DNA of 64,000 nucleotides from CAVUXJ01 sp963814975 (GCA_963814975.1 CAWFFB010000016.1:60489-124488); one strand, 5' to 3'; counted from the first letter of the stretch, positions 8,794-19,319 are shown. Translations and numbers: made by a program. Notes: a model not told the origin generated them from the sequence alone.

Positions 8794-11328
8794 CTACTCC
8801 GCCCGCAGCGTGGCGAGGGGCTTGTGCCTGAGGACGTCCATGCTCGCCAGCACCCCGATCGCGGCCACCAGGACGGTCGTCGCCCCGATCCCGTTGACGG
8901 TGATCAGAGGGGTCGCTACCCAGTTGAGGTCGAGCACGTAGCGGGAGGCGGCCCAGCTCAAGATCGTGGCGCCGAAGGCGCCGATCGTCCCGGCAATCGC
9001 CCCAAGCACTCCGTATTCCAGCAGCAGGATCGCGGCAATCAGCCGGCTGTTCGCACCGAGGGTCTTCAGGATCGCCGCCTCGTATACACGCCGGAACTTG
9101 GTTATCGAGACGGCGCCGGCCAGAATCAGGCTGCCACTGAGAAGGACCAGCGCGCCGATCGCGCTGACCGCCGGCGAAAGGGTGTCGACAAACCCCTGAA
9201 TGGCGTCGAGAATCTCCCTGAGATCGATGACCGAGACATTTGGATACGCGGCGACGATGGCGCTCTGCATCTGCGCGCGGGCGACGATGTCGCTCGATCC
9301 TTTGAGGGCGGCGATGAACGAGTGCGGGGCGTTGTCGAGGGGACCAGGTCTGAAGACAATCACGAAGCCGCCGGCACGAAAGTCGCGGAAGTCCACCTCG
9401 CGGAAGCTCGTCACCCGTGCCGTGACAATGCGTCCGAGCACGTCGAACCGTATCTCGTCGTTGAGTTGAATGTCGAAGCGTCTTTGGAGGCTTTCTTCAA
9501 TCGAGACCTCCGCCCGGCCCTCCCGGGAGGGGCCTTCCCACCACTCCCCGTCCACCAGCTGCTCGTTCGCTTCCAGGTTCGGCCGATAAGTCACGGTGAA
9601 CTCCCGTGACAACCCGCCACGCTCGCGCACATCCTCGTAGCTGTTCAGGCTCACGTCGCGCCCGCGCACGCCGACGATCCGCGCGCGCAGGACCGGGATG
9701 TACCGGAGGGCGGTCCGGTCTCCCGGTTGATCCAGCAGTTTGTTCAGCCCCGACCGCTGGTCGCCCTGCACGTCGAGGAGAAAGGTGTCCGGCGCGCCTT
9801 CACCGAGTTGCACCGAGAAGTCACGAAGCAGATTCACCTGGATACTCTGAACCGTCAGGATGAAGAACGTGCCGAGTCCCACGGCGAGGAGAACGACGCG
9901 CGTTTGATTCCCCGGGCGGCCGAGGTGCAGCACCGCGTGACGCAAGGCGAACGAGCGTGAGTGTCGCAGAGGGCGCACGGCCCGGACGAGCGCGAAACCC
10001 GCCACGTCGAGGACGATTGCCACGGCGACGAACCCGCCGGCCAGAAGCAGTCCCGTCTGAAGCGACCCGGCCTGCCAGGACGCAACGGCAACCAGGGCCG
10101 CCGCCACCGCGGCAGTCACCACCCACTTCACCCAGTCGCGCCGGCGAGCCGGGGCCAGGTCCTCCCGCAGAAGCAACGTCGGCTTGACGTGGCGCACCTC
10201 GAGCAGCGGCACCAATGAAAACAACAGAGACACCAGCAGCCCGACGGCCACGCCTTGTGCGACGGCGCCCCTGGTCAGACCGATGTCCAGCTGAAGCAGC
10301 ACCAGCGCCGCACCGCTCAGGAGAAGCGGGAAAGCGGCGATGAGAGCGCCGGCAAGCGCCACGCCGAGGGCGCTGCCGGCGAGTCCGAGCAACAGCACTT
10401 GCGTCAGATAGATAGTCAGGATCTGCCGGCCGGTACAGCCGACGCACTTCAGGATCGCGATGCTGCGGATCTTCTGCTGGATGAACACCCGCGTGACGCT
10501 CGACACGCCGATGCCTCCGAGAAGGAGGACAACCAGACCGACCAGGCTCAGGTAATTTTCGGTTCGTGTCAGATTCTCGGTCATCCGATCCTGTCGCCGG
10601 CGATACGAGCGGATGCTCACGTACTCGTTGGCGAAGGCGGCCTCGAGATCATCGGTCAGCGCGCCGAGCGCCTCGTCCGGGACCTTGAGGAGCATCTCGT
10701 AATCGACATCGCTGCCAAAGGTCAGGAGCCCGGTGGATGGCAGGTCGGCATGGTCGATGAACACACGCGGACCCAGCGTGAACACGCCGAGGCTTCGGCC
10801 GGGTTCCCGGGCGATGACGCCCCGTACCTCGAAGCGGCCCGCCCCAATCAGGATGTCGTCGCCGACTTCCACATTCAGCTGCGTCAGCAACTCGGGCCGG
10901 ATCAGGGCGCCGCCGTTGCGAAGCAAATCGTGCGAGTACGTTCCCTCCCGGAGCGTCAGCGTTCCGTGGAAGGGGAACGCCTCCTGCACTGCCCGCAGCT
11001 CGATCATCCTGGTCACGGGGGTGGCGGCGTCCGTCCTCACCATCGTGTCGATCTCGATGGCCTCGGACGCTGCCGTGACTCGGCGGGTGATCAGCTCGCG
11101 TGCAATTGTTTCCTGCACTACAGGCGTGAAAGGACTGTTCGACCGGACCATCAGGTCGGCGGCCAAAAGGGCGCGTGCCTCGCTCGTGAGCACCATCCCG
11201 ACGCTCTGGATGACGGAACGGATCGCGACAATCGACGCCACCCCGACGGCGATGCAGACGAAGAAGAAGACAAGGCGGCGCCACGACGCACGCACCTCGC
11301 GCAACGCCATACGGACGATGAAGGTCAT
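8794..11328 (-). CDS. FtsX/LolC-type ABC transporter permease
   Basis: An 844-residue permease. It starts with MTFIVRMALREVRASWRR and a first membrane helix at about 18-38. A periplasmic domain of some 200 residues and an FtsX block of helices (about 250-400) follow. A central pair of helices, a second periplasmic domain and a final FtsX block (about 715-830) complete the duplicated architecture. Such permeases (YbbP-like) work with a LolD-type ATPase in release of lipoproteins or other hydrophobic compounds from the inner membrane. No ATPase gene is adjacent: the next gene upstream is divergent. The partner must be outside the window, or the permease is orphaned. Confidence 0.85.
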   Translation of the reverse strand: MTFIVRMALREVRASWRRLVFFFVCIAVGVASIVAIRSVIQSVGMVLTSEARALLAADLMVRSNSPFTPVVQETIARELITRRVTAASEAIEIDTMVRTDAATPVTRMIELRAVQEAFPFHGTLTLREGTYSHDLLRNGGALIRPELLTQLNVEVGDDILIGAGRFEVRGVIAREPGRSLGVFTLGPRVFIDHADLPSTGLLTFGSDVDYEMLLKVPDEALGALTDDLEAAFANEYVSIRSYRRRQDRMTENLTRTENYLSLVGLVVLLLGGIGVSSVTRVFIQQKIRSIAILKCVGCTGRQILTIYLTQVLLLGLAGSALGVALAGALIAAFPLLLSGAALVLLQLDIGLTRGAVAQGVAVGLLVSLLFSLVPLLEVRHVKPTLLLREDLAPARRRDWVKWVVTAAVAAALVAVASWQAGSLQTGLLLAGGFVAVAIVLDVAGFALVRAVRPLRHSRSFALRHAVLHLGRPGNQTRVVLLAVGLGTFFILTVQSIQVNLLRDFSVQLGEGAPDTFLLDVQGDQRSGLNKLLDQPGDRTALRYIPVLRARIVGVRGRDVSLNSYEDVRERGGLSREFTVTYRPNLEANEQLVDGEWWEGPSREGRAEVSIEESLQRRFDIQLNDEIRFDVLGRIVTARVTSFREVDFRDFRAGGFVIVFRPGPLDNAPHSFIAALKGSSDIVARAQMQSAIVAAYPNVSVIDLREILDAIQGFVDTLSPAVSAIGALVLLSGSLILAGAVSITKFRRVYEAAILKTLGANSRLIAAILLLEYGVLGAIAGTIGAFGATILSWAASRYVLDLNWVATPLITVNGIGATTVLVAAIGVLASMDVLRHKPLATLRAE

Positions 11329-11346
11329 CGTTGTAGAATTTCCTTG

Positions 11347-11769
11347 ATGACGCGCATGGCTGGAACTGTCTGGTGGGCAGCGATATCAGCCGTCGTAGCG
11401 GCGGCGGTGGGACTCGCACAGACACCCGACACAGGGGGGAAGACCATCTGGGACGGAGTCTATACCAGCGAGCAGGCCGATCGGGGGCAGCTCGCGCTGC
11501 GGCAGCGGTGCACCGCGTGTCATGCGGACAGCGAGTGGTCCAGTGCGACGTTCATCAATCGGTGGGCGGGGCGCTCGATTGTCACCCTGTACGACAACAT
11601 CCGGTTGACGATGCCGTACAACGCCCCGGCCGGACTGAGCAGGGAGGAGTACAGCGACATCGTCGCCACGATGCTCAGGCTGAACGGCGCCCCTCCCGGG
11701 GACGTTCCACTGCCAAGCGACGTCGAAGGGCTTCAGCACATCGCTGTGACCGCGAAGCAGAATCGATAG
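11347..11769 (+). CDS. Small secreted c-type cytochrome
   Basis: A 140-residue protein. The ATG at 11347 starts a signal peptide (MTRMAGTVWWAAIS..., cleaved around residue 24-26). A single haem-binding CTACH follows in the context LRQRCTACHADSEW, and a downstream Met-containing segment (IRLTMPYNAP) could give the axial ligand. The size fits a monohaem periplasmic electron carrier or dehydrogenase partner. It converges, with a 15-base gap, on a PQQ-type sugar dehydrogenase, for which such a cytochrome could be the electron acceptor. That link is inference from position. Confidence 0.75.
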   Translation: MTRMAGTVWWAAISAVVAAAVGLAQTPDTGGKTIWDGVYTSEQADRGQLALRQRCTACHADSEWSSATFINRWAGRSIVTLYDNIRLTMPYNAPAGLSREEYSDIVATMLRLNGAPPGDVPLPSDVEGLQHIAVTAKQNR

Positions 11770-11784
11770 AGCGATCGTCAGTCG

Positions 11785-13023
11785 TCATCGCTTGACCGGC
11801 ACAATCCGAAGCACCTTGTCATCTCCAGGCATCGGTTGACGCCGGGTGTCGCGATTGCTCGTCCCCACGTAGATCGCGCCATCGGGGCCAACGGTCATGC
11901 CGCGCAGACGACCGTAGACGGACGGTTCCTGTTCCCCGACGCGCCAGATTCGCGTATTGAACCAACGCTCGATGCCTGTCACCCGGTTCGGATTGGCAGA
12001 ATCCTGGAAGCGGATCCGGATCAGCGCCTCTCCCCACAGAGTGCTGAGGAACAGATCGCCCTTGAACTCCGGCATCAGGTCGGCGTTGTAAAACAGCAGG
12101 TCACCAGGGGGCACAGACGGAATCCACGACAGAATCGGATCCACGAAACCGGGTTTGCCTGGAGCGCCGATGACCAGCGGCCAGCCGTAGTTACCCGCCT
12201 TTCGAATGATGTTGAGCTCGTCGTACGCGGCGATTTTCGGCTGCTGCCACTCGCCAGTCGGACCGTGGTCTCCGGCAAAGAGGGCACCGTCGGCCGGGCG
12301 GAACGCGAGTCCCTGCGGATTTCGCAGTCCGTACGCCCAGATGGGATTGCCGGGGAACGGATTGTCCTGCGGGATCTTGCCGTCGGGCGCTATCCGCAGG
12401 ATGCTGCCGCCGGGGTTGTTCAAGTCCTGGGCGCGAGCGCGGGTTCCAGCCTCACCGGCGCCGATATAAAGCATGCCATCGGGCCCGAACCGAATCCGCC
12501 CGCCGTTGTGGTTTCCTGCCGAAGGCAGACCATCAATCAGCACTTCCTCGCCGGTACCGCGTCCTCCAACCTCACGGAACCGGCTGACGCGGTTGACCGA
12601 CTGGTCGCCCTTCTTTGCCGTGTACATGACATACACCCACGGCTGTTCGGGAAACTGCGGATGGAGGGCAACCCCGAACAGGCCGCGCTCGCGGGTTTCC
12701 GCGTTCACGTTGGGAAGGACGGCCCACGGAGTCGGGTCGAGCGTGCCATTCGCGCTCACGACACGGATCCGGCCGGGCTTTTCGGTCAGGAAGAGCCGCT
12801 TATCGGGAGCGAACTGCAGACCCCAGACCACGTCCAGACCATCGAGAAATGTTTCAACCCTCACACCGGGCGGCTGAGCGTAGTACGCCTCCAGGGGCGC
12901 TGGCGGCGGAGTGCTGAGCGCGGGGCGGTCGTCCGCCGGCATCTGACTACCGGCTGCGATCGTCAGGAAGGAGATGACGATTGACGCGCCAAGAGAGGCG
13001 ACAGGCCAACGACGCTTGATCAT
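11785..13023 (-). CDS. PQQ-dependent sugar dehydrogenase (soluble aldose dehydrogenase family)
   Basis: The start was set at ATG 13023 (MIKRRWPVASLG...), which opens a signal peptide. Longer versions back to 13227 would overlap the divergent gene at 13125. The 412-residue protein shows the six-bladed propeller motifs of the glucose/aldose dehydrogenase family: WGLQFAPDKRLFLTEKPGRI, GVALHPQFPEQPWVYVMYT, NHNGGRIRFGPDGMLYIG, GLRNPQGLAFRP and GDHGPTGEW. These enzymes oxidise aldoses in the periplasm with PQQ and pass electrons to a cytochrome or quinone. No PQQ biosynthesis genes are in the window. Confidence 0.85.
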   Translation of the reverse strand: MIKRRWPVASLGASIVISFLTIAAGSQMPADDRPALSTPPPAPLEAYYAQPPGVRVETFLDGLDVVWGLQFAPDKRLFLTEKPGRIRVVSANGTLDPTPWAVLPNVNAETRERGLFGVALHPQFPEQPWVYVMYTAKKGDQSVNRVSRFREVGGRGTGEEVLIDGLPSAGNHNGGRIRFGPDGMLYIGAGEAGTRARAQDLNNPGGSILRIAPDGKIPQDNPFPGNPIWAYGLRNPQGLAFRPADGALFAGDHGPTGEWQQPKIAAYDELNIIRKAGNYGWPLVIGAPGKPGFVDPILSWIPSVPPGDLLFYNADLMPEFKGDLFLSTLWGEALIRIRFQDSANPNRVTGIERWFNTRIWRVGEQEPSVYGRLRGMTVGPDGAIYVGTSNRDTRRQPMPGDDKVLRIVPVKR

Positions 13024-13124
13024 GGTCGAGAAGACATCGGAATCGATCGAGTTTAGCATGTGAGCCTCGACACATTCCGGGACGCGCGTCCTGACAGCGG
13101 ACAATTCGCCGTAGACTAGAGCCG

Positions 13125-13964
13125 ATGCATTTGCGCCTCGCGCGCGACGGATCGTCGGTCCGGCCTGTGTGGGCTGCGGTGGCCCTCGCCGCCACGCTGT
13201 TGTGCGCCGGATCGGGTTTGTCTGCACAGCGATTTCGGCGGGACTTTCGGATGGCGACCACCGAATCCTTCGACGGCGCGTTTCAGTTCTGCCGAGTCGC
13301 GTATCGCGGGAATCGGGAGCGCGGCAGCGGCTGGAGTACCGACTATCCGAATGCCGACTTGAACCTGTCGACCAGGCTCGGGGAGCTGACCAAGACGCCG
13401 ATCAGCATCGACAAGCGCACGAGCGACCCGAATCACGTCATCGTGCGGCTAGTCGATCCACTGCTGTTCCGGTGTCCGTTCGTCATGATGGCCGAAGTCG
13501 GCACGCTTTTTTTCAACGAACAGGATGCTGCCAATCTTCGCGCGTACCTGATGAAGGGCGGGTTCCTGTGGGTTGATGATTTCTGGGGTCAGTCGGCCTG
13601 GGCGAACTGGGAGAGCGAGATTCGAAAGGTTCTGCCGTCCGGCCAATACCCGATCACCGATCTGCCGCTCGATCACACGATCTTTCACCAGGTCTACACC
13701 GTCTCGACGATTCCCCAGATCCCCTCGATCAATTACTGGTTGGGGAGCGGTGGCGACACGTCCGAACGGGGGGCCGATAGCCGGCCGCCCCACGTTCGCG
13801 GCATCTCCGACGAGCGGGGCCGTCTGATGGTTCTGATGACGCACAATACCGATTTCGGCGATTCGTGGGAGCGCGAGGGCGTGAGCCACGAGTACTTCCT
13901 GGCGTTCTCCGTCGCCGGGTACGCGTTCGGCACCAATGCGCTCGTCTATTCGATGACGCACTGA
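13125..13964 (+). CDS. DUF4159 secreted protein (second copy)
   Basis: A 279-residue protein with a signal peptide ending near residue 34 (LLCAGSGLSAQ). The body carries the DUF4159 blocks: FCRVAYRGN, YPNADLNLSTRLGELTKT, LFRCPFVMMAEVGTLFF, LRAYLMKGGFLWVDDFWG, and a C-terminal LMVLMTHNTDFGDSWERE. It is clearly paralogous to the operon gene at 4657-5406 but is a stand-alone gene, divergent from the PQQ dehydrogenase and convergent with htpG. The role is unknown, and the retained signal peptide argues for the periplasm. Confidence 0.88.
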   Translation: MHLRLARDGSSVRPVWAAVALAATLLCAGSGLSAQRFRRDFRMATTESFDGAFQFCRVAYRGNRERGSGWSTDYPNADLNLSTRLGELTKTPISIDKRTSDPNHVIVRLVDPLLFRCPFVMMAEVGTLFFNEQDAANLRAYLMKGGFLWVDDFWGQSAWANWESEIRKVLPSGQYPITDLPLDHTIFHQVYTVSTIPQIPSINYWLGSGGDTSERGADSRPPHVRGISDERGRLMVLMTHNTDFGDSWEREGVSHEYFLAFSVAGYAFGTNALVYSMTH

Positions 13965-13983
13965 GTGCACCCGGCTAGGCCCG

Positions 13984-15927
13984 TCACCCTCCTGGCGTCC
14001 AGATCCGCGACGCGGGGCCGCCCGCGAGAGCGATCATCAACTCGTTGAGCCGCTTCACGAACGTCGCGGGGTCGTCGAGCTGCCCGCCCTTCGGCCAACG
14101 TCGCCTGATCGAACAGAAGGTGGCTCCAGTCCGAGAACCTGCCGGTGTCGGCTTCGTGCTTCAGACGCTCCACAATCGGGTGGGACGGGTTGACCTCGAG
14201 GATACGCTTGATGGTCGGCACGTTCTGTCCCGAGGCTTTCAGGAGACGCTCCAGATTCCTGCTCATCCCGTGCTCGTCGCTGACCAGGCAGGCCGGTGAG
14301 CTGGTGAGGCGATGCGTCGCGCGCACGCCACTGGCCCGCTCTTTGAGCACCGTCTGCATACGCTCCAGCAGGTCCTTGTACTCACCTTCGTGCTGCCTGG
14401 ATCCGGCGAATCGGTCTGGTCCCCGACCTTGCTCAGATCGAGGTCTCCTCTCGCAACCGATCGCAGCGCCTTGCCCTCGAACTCCGTCAGCGCCGAGACG
14501 ACCCATTCGTCCACCCGGTCGTACATCAACAGCACCTCGACGCCCAGCTTTCTGAACACTTCAAGATGCGGGCTGTTCCTCGCGGCCGACAAGCCGTCGG
14601 CCGTAATGTAGTAGATGGCGTCCTGGCCTTCCTTCATCCGGCCGAGGTATGCGGAGAGGGAGACTGTTTGGGCTTCCGATTCGTCGTGCGTCGAGGCGAA
14701 TCGAAGGAGCTTGGCGATGCGACTCCTGTTGCCGGCATCCTCTGCCGCGCCCTCCTTGAACACACGGCCGAACTCCCTCCAGAACGTCGCGTACTTGTCA
14801 GGGTGGTGCTCGGCGAGATCGTCAAGCAGCCCGAGAATGCGCTTGATCGACGCGGCGCGAATCGTCTCCACGTCCCGCGACTGCTGCAGGATCTCACGCG
14901 AGACGTTGAGCGACAGATCGCTCGAGTCGATCACCCCGCGGACGAACCGCAGATATGCCGGCATCAGGTGCTCGGCATCGTCCATGACGAAGACGCGCCG
15001 GACATACAGCTTGATGCCGTGACGGTGATCGCGGTCCCAGAGATCGTAGGGCGCCCGTTGCGGGATGAACAGGAGCTGCGTGTATTCCTGTCGGCCCTCC
15101 ACCTTGGCAGTGGCTGTACGCCAGCGGCGGCTCGAAGTCGTGCGCGACATGCTTGTAGAACTCGTGGTACTGGGACTCGGTGATCTCCGACTTGGGCCGG
15201 GCCCACAGTGCCGAGGCCTGGTTGATCTGTTCGTCCTCCTCGGTCGGCACCTGCGCGCGCGCTGTCTGATCCCACTCCTCCTTCTTCATCAGAATGGGCA
15301 CCGTAATGTGGTCGGAGTACTTGCGCAGAATGGTCCGAAGTGCCGATCCTGAGAGGAGTTCGTCCTCTGCCGGGCGCAGGCTGCAGAATCACGTCGGTGC
15401 CACGCCCGTCCTTATGGGTCGCTTCGATGCTGTACTCGCCTTCCCCGGCGCTCTCCCACAGCACGCTCTCATCGGCCGTGAGGCCGGCTCGCCGCGTCAC
15501 CAGTGTCACCTTGTCGGCAACGATGAAGGACGAGTAGAAGCCCACGCCGAACTGCCCGATCAGCTGCGCGTCCTTGGCGGCGTCGGCGTTGAGATGCTGG
15601 AAGAACTCACGCGTCCCGGACTTGGCGATGGTGCCGATATGCGCGATGACCTCATCTGCGCGACATGCCAATGCCGTTGTCGGAGACGGTGATCGTGCGG
15701 GTGTTCTTGTCGTAGCTGACGCGAATCCTCAAAGCCGTATCGTCTTCGAGCAGCGCCGCGTTCGCGATGGCATCGAAACGCAGCCTGTCGCAGGCGTCCG
15801 AGGCATTCGACACCAGCTCTCGCAGGAAGATCTCCTTGTTCCCATACAAGGAGTGAATCATCAGGTTGAGGAGTTGAGTGACCTCGGCCTGGAAGCCGAG
15901 CGTTTCCTTGGCAGGCGCTTCGTTCAT
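13984..15927 (-). pseudogene. htpG: HtpG (Hsp90) chaperone, several frameshifts
   Basis: The start is ATG 15927 (MNEAPAKETLGFQAEVTQLL), followed by the Hsp90 ATP-site motifs LRELVSNASDACDRLR and VSDNGIGMS. The frame then breaks at about 15665 and picks up with GQFGVGFYSSF. It breaks again near 15380 and 15130, continues through LYVRRVFVMDD and SREILQQSRDVETIR, and breaks near 14430. It ends, after one more shift at about 14085, with VKRLNELMIALAGG and a stop at 13984. The total span corresponds to 648 codons, normal for HtpG. All domains are present, so five separate small indels interrupt an otherwise complete gene. This is either decay or consensus error. Confidence 0.85.
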
Positions 15928-16304
15928 TCGTGTCTCCTCCGGCCGGGACGCGCACGGACCGCCAGGCTCCCCCAGGAGGCCCGACGATCCTTACCGATCA
16001 TATACAGAGAATCTTGTTCGTGAGGGGACGGCACTCTGCCTTCAAACACCCGCGCGCTCCTTCAAGGCAGCCGATGGTCACACGCGACCGTCGGAGAACA
16101 GAGGAGGCTTTTCGGCAGCAAGTCAGTCGGAGAAGCCAGCCATGGCGGCAGCAGGCCGATGACGTCAGGGCATGGCCCGCGCCGCCGAATTACCGCCGAT
16201 CGGCGCGATTCCTCAGCAAGTCTGGTATTGGTTTTCCTATGCTCCCTGCCGAACTGTGCAATTCTGAACAGGCAGAAACCGACCCGTGTGCTACTTTGTC
16301 CTAC

Positions 16305-16481
16305 ATGCCTATTCCCCATCGCACCGAACTCCGGCAGCTGCTCCTGCAAACCCAGCGCGACCTGGTGGCGCAGACGCAGCTGAGAACCCTGTTGACGGTC
16401 GCCGAGAAAGCCGTCGCTGAGGATCGGCAACAACTGCGGGCGTTCAAAGCTCGAATCAAGCGCACGAGACTAGCCGGCTGA
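16305..16481 (+). CDS. Small hypothetical protein
   Basis: A possible 58-residue charged protein starting MPIPHRTELRQLLL, with heptad-like leucines and many Arg, Gln and Lys residues that suggest one long helix. No convincing ribosome-binding site precedes the ATG and the frame stays open upstream. No family is recognised. It lies in the gap between the divergent htpG and the ExeA-like gene. Only the helix-like composition supports it, so confidence is low. The rest of the stretch 15928-16580 shows nothing recognisable. Confidence 0.25.
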   Translation: MPIPHRTELRQLLLQTQRDLVAQTQLRTLLTVAEKAVAEDRQQLRAFKARIKRTRLAG

Positions 16482-16580
16482 CCGATGTCCTTCCGATGTA
16501 CGGTAATCGGCCGCCTCACGCCATCGATACCGCCGACGTTTTGAAGCTGCTCTCGCCGATCTGAACGTCGGGTTTAGTCA

Positions 16581-18190
16581 TCATCGAACACTTGACGCGA
16601 TTTGCGTGCCGGTGAGGCCGGCGCCGTGGAGGCGTTGCTGCGCCGCCTCGGCTTCACTGCGGGACGCGAACGGACCGGAGACCACCTGCTGCCAGCTGTC
16701 GGAGACGCGGCGGCGCATCGGCAGCCCGAGCGCCGCGACCTGGCTCGCCACTGCCGCCGCGCGCGCGTCGGTCCGAAAAGATGCCACCACGATGTCGAAG
16801 CGCTCACCAGTGGATATCGCCGCGGGTGCGGACGGCGCAGCAATACTCGCGGATGGGCCCGTGCTCGCCGGCGGCCTTGGTGTTTCAGCGGTCGGCGTTG
16901 CTGGCGGTGCGACTGCGTCGGCAGGCGCCGGGTCGGGAGGCGCGCTGGACGCACGAGTCGCAGACGACGTCGAGGTTACTACCGAGGAAGGCGTCTGAGT
17001 CGCCGGCGGTCGAGTCCAACGAATGCCGAACAAGAGGGCCACGGCCGCAAGGGTGAGGCAGGTCGCCAGCACGAGATACCTTCCCCGGTGTGGTGCCTTG
17101 GCCGGCCACGCGAACGCGCTGAACCCGACAGGAGCGGTCTCGTCAGCAGCTTCGACGATCGAGGCAGCGGTCTCCGAACTGGACCACGTGTCGGTCCAGA
17201 ATTCATCGGGTCCGGCTTGCGTGCTTCGCGCGGTCGCGTTCACATTCACCGGTGTCCTGGTCGCTCCGACGCCCAGCATGCGCGCTGCCGTCAGGATCAG
17301 CGGGCGGTCGACGAGGCGCACTCGAGACGCATAGGCCTCTTCGAGCGAGCGATCGCACAGCAGGTTGATCACCCGCGGCAGGCCAGCCGAGAGCTGTGAC
17401 ACGGCGTGCATCGCGTCGGGCGTGAACTCGACGCTCGCGTTCGTTGCCGCCCAGTCGGCGAGCTCCCGTGCCAGCTCTGTCGCGCCGGACAGCTGAGACG
17501 GCGGCTTGCCGTCGCGGGCCAGCGCGAGCCGGTGAATGATGTACTGCTTCACCTCGTCCCTGGTCAGCGGCTCCAGGCGGAACCGCCGCGACACGCGCTG
17601 CTGCAGCTGACGCAACTCCGGACGGGAGAGCAGCGGCTCCAGATCCGTTTGCCCGACGAGGATGATCTGGAGAAGCGTACCGCGCTCGTCGTCGATGTTC
17701 GAGAGGAGTCGGATCTGCTCGAGGACGTCAGGCTGCACATGCTGGGCCTCGTCGATGATGACGACGGCGTGCGCCTGGATCGGGGCCAGCGAGCGGAGAA
17801 ACGCGTGCAGCGTCTGGATCAGTTCGTGACGGCTCGCCTCGGTGAGCTTGGCCCGATCCTTCGAGATGAGCGCCGAAGTCCTGGAGCAACTGCCTTCAGT
17901 AGATCGTCGCGTTCGAGCAGCGGGTCGTTGATGACCGAGAGAAACGTCTTGCGAGGGAGCCGCTGAAGCACAGTCCGGCACAGCAGCGTCTTGCCGGTGC
18001 CGATCTCGCCAGTGATGACGACCAGCGGCTCACGCCGCTCGAGCGCGTAGGCAACCTGTGCGAGCGCCGCCGAGTGCGACGCGCTCGCGAACAGGAAACG
18101 AGGGTCGGGAGCGAGGCTGAACGGCGCCTCGGTCAATCCAAAAAACGGCTCGTATCCCTCCACTCGCCGGGGTTGCCCAGATGTAGCCAC
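16581..18190 (-). pseudogene. ExeA/GspA-like AAA ATPase with C-terminal SPOR domain, frameshifted
   Basis: The N-terminus (from 18190) reads YEPFFGLTEAPFSLAPDPRF, the standard ExeA/GspA opening, with Walker A GEIGTGKT at about 61-68. After a frame change around 17865-17905 (one deletion or two insertions) the second frame has Walker B AVVIIDEAQH, sensor QIILVGQTDLEPLL and the ORC/Cdc6-like lid LPRVINLLCDRSLEEAY. One membrane helix follows (RYLVLATCLTLAAVALL), then a long Pro/Ala/Thr/Ser linker. The C-terminal 75 residues form a SPOR domain (FDIVVASFRTDARAAAVASQVAALG, given in two parts here: FDIVVASFRT and the repeat up to SEAEAAQQRL). GspA proteins usually end in a different peptidoglycan-binding domain. 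No other type II secretion gene is near. Confidence 0.75.
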
Positions 18191-18565
18191 GGCCTCATTC
18201 TATGCATCGAGACCCGAAAGTACGAACACTTTCGTTATCAGGATCTGCCACCGGCATGCCAACCAGATGGAAGTGGCTATTGCTGTGCGGCCCCTTCTTA
18301 TCAGGGCTCAAGCGGGACCATACGAATTGTTGACCTCTTTCCTCGCATCCCTTTGCTAGACCCTAGTCCTATCGCTCACCGCAACGAGGATGGTTGGACC
18401 TTGGCAAATATCGTTCGGCTCAACCGCCGCCGATACCGTCGCGTTTCGATGATGAGCCCACCTGAAATCCGGGAGGCCGATGTCTGACGACAAGTGGTCC
18501 TGGCGTGATGGTTGCAGCGGAACCTGGTTGCTAGAACGCAATCTCATCGGTAATTGGAGGAGCAC
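18191..18565. other. Intergenic stretch with one short hairpin
   Basis: No gene is recognised. A 7-base perfect stem CGAAAGT / ACTTTCG with a 6-base loop lies at 18215-18234, just upstream of the ATPase start at 18190. It has no T-run, so it could be an operator or chance. A strong ggagg lies at 18556-18560 and belongs to the gene that starts at 18566. Confidence 0.4.
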
Positions 18566-19135
18566 GTGAAGAAATACATCCTTACGAACGCCGCCGCGGT
18601 CATGTTTCTGGGAGCGCTCGCATCCGCGCAAACGCCAGGCCCTCCTCCAACCCAACAGGAACGACTCACAGCTGATCGGCAAAGTGCGATCGTGACGCTT
18701 GTCGGGTGCGTCCAGCGCGAAGCCGACGTGCCGGGCCGACGACCGGATATCGTCGAGCGCGCGGGCATTTTGAAGGACTACCTCCTCACCGGCGCAACGC
18801 TAGCCCCGCCCAGCGTCTTCGATGCCCGCACGACTGGCGGCCCCACCAGGGATACTCCAGTCGGCACGGCGGGCAGCCCTCAAACGCCAGTGACGGGACC
18901 CATCTACAAGATCGAAGGCATATCAGCCGATCGCCTGCGTGAGTTAATCGGTAAGCGTGTTGAGGTGACCGGCCGGATCGACGAAGACGACATGCGCGAG
19001 GTTCGCAGCACCGCCGGTAGTCTCACGGCCGCTCCGGGCACGAACGCCCCCGTCAAGGATGGCGACGGCGACACGCCGGAGTTCGAGGCAACGGTGATTA
19101 ATGAAATTGGTGGCATCTGCGAAGGTGGACGGTAG
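18566..19135 (+). CDS. Secreted hypothetical protein
   Basis: The GTG at 18566 is chosen because GGAGGAG lies five bases upstream and the next residues form a signal peptide (KKYILTNAAAVMFLGALASAQ). A TTG at 18554 in the same frame is part of the ribosome-binding site region. The mature protein of about 165 residues has a conserved-looking core VTLVGCVQREAD, a segment KDYLLTGA and a C-terminal block YKIEGISADRLRELIGKRVEVTGRIDEDD. This resembles the small OB-fold-like secreted proteins common in Acidobacteria. The Gly/Thr/Pro-rich middle is probably disordered. The function is unknown. Confidence 0.75.
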   Translation: MKKYILTNAAAVMFLGALASAQTPGPPPTQQERLTADRQSAIVTLVGCVQREADVPGRRPDIVERAGILKDYLLTGATLAPPSVFDARTTGGPTRDTPVGTAGSPQTPVTGPIYKIEGISADRLRELIGKRVEVTGRIDEDDMREVRSTAGSLTAAPGTNAPVKDGDGDTPEFEATVINEIGGICEGGR

Positions 19136-19319
19136 CACGCTCTCACGGCCCATTCGCCGTGCGTCTTTGCCTCGGATCAAAAGTTCTCCCTAGAGAGGGA
19201 GGTTTCTCGAGGTTTCCTGGGGTTACGTTGATAGCGTTTCGTCGATCTCGCGAGAAACGACATTCCTGTGTTGTCCGGCGCGGTCTCCAGACCTCAGCTT
19301 CTTCAGTGCTTCGACGCCC

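Noticed and set aside
10255..11346. Long plus-strand frame upstream of the cytochrome
   Set aside because: It overlaps the permease gene on the other strand and has no family features; only its last 140 residues are a real gene.
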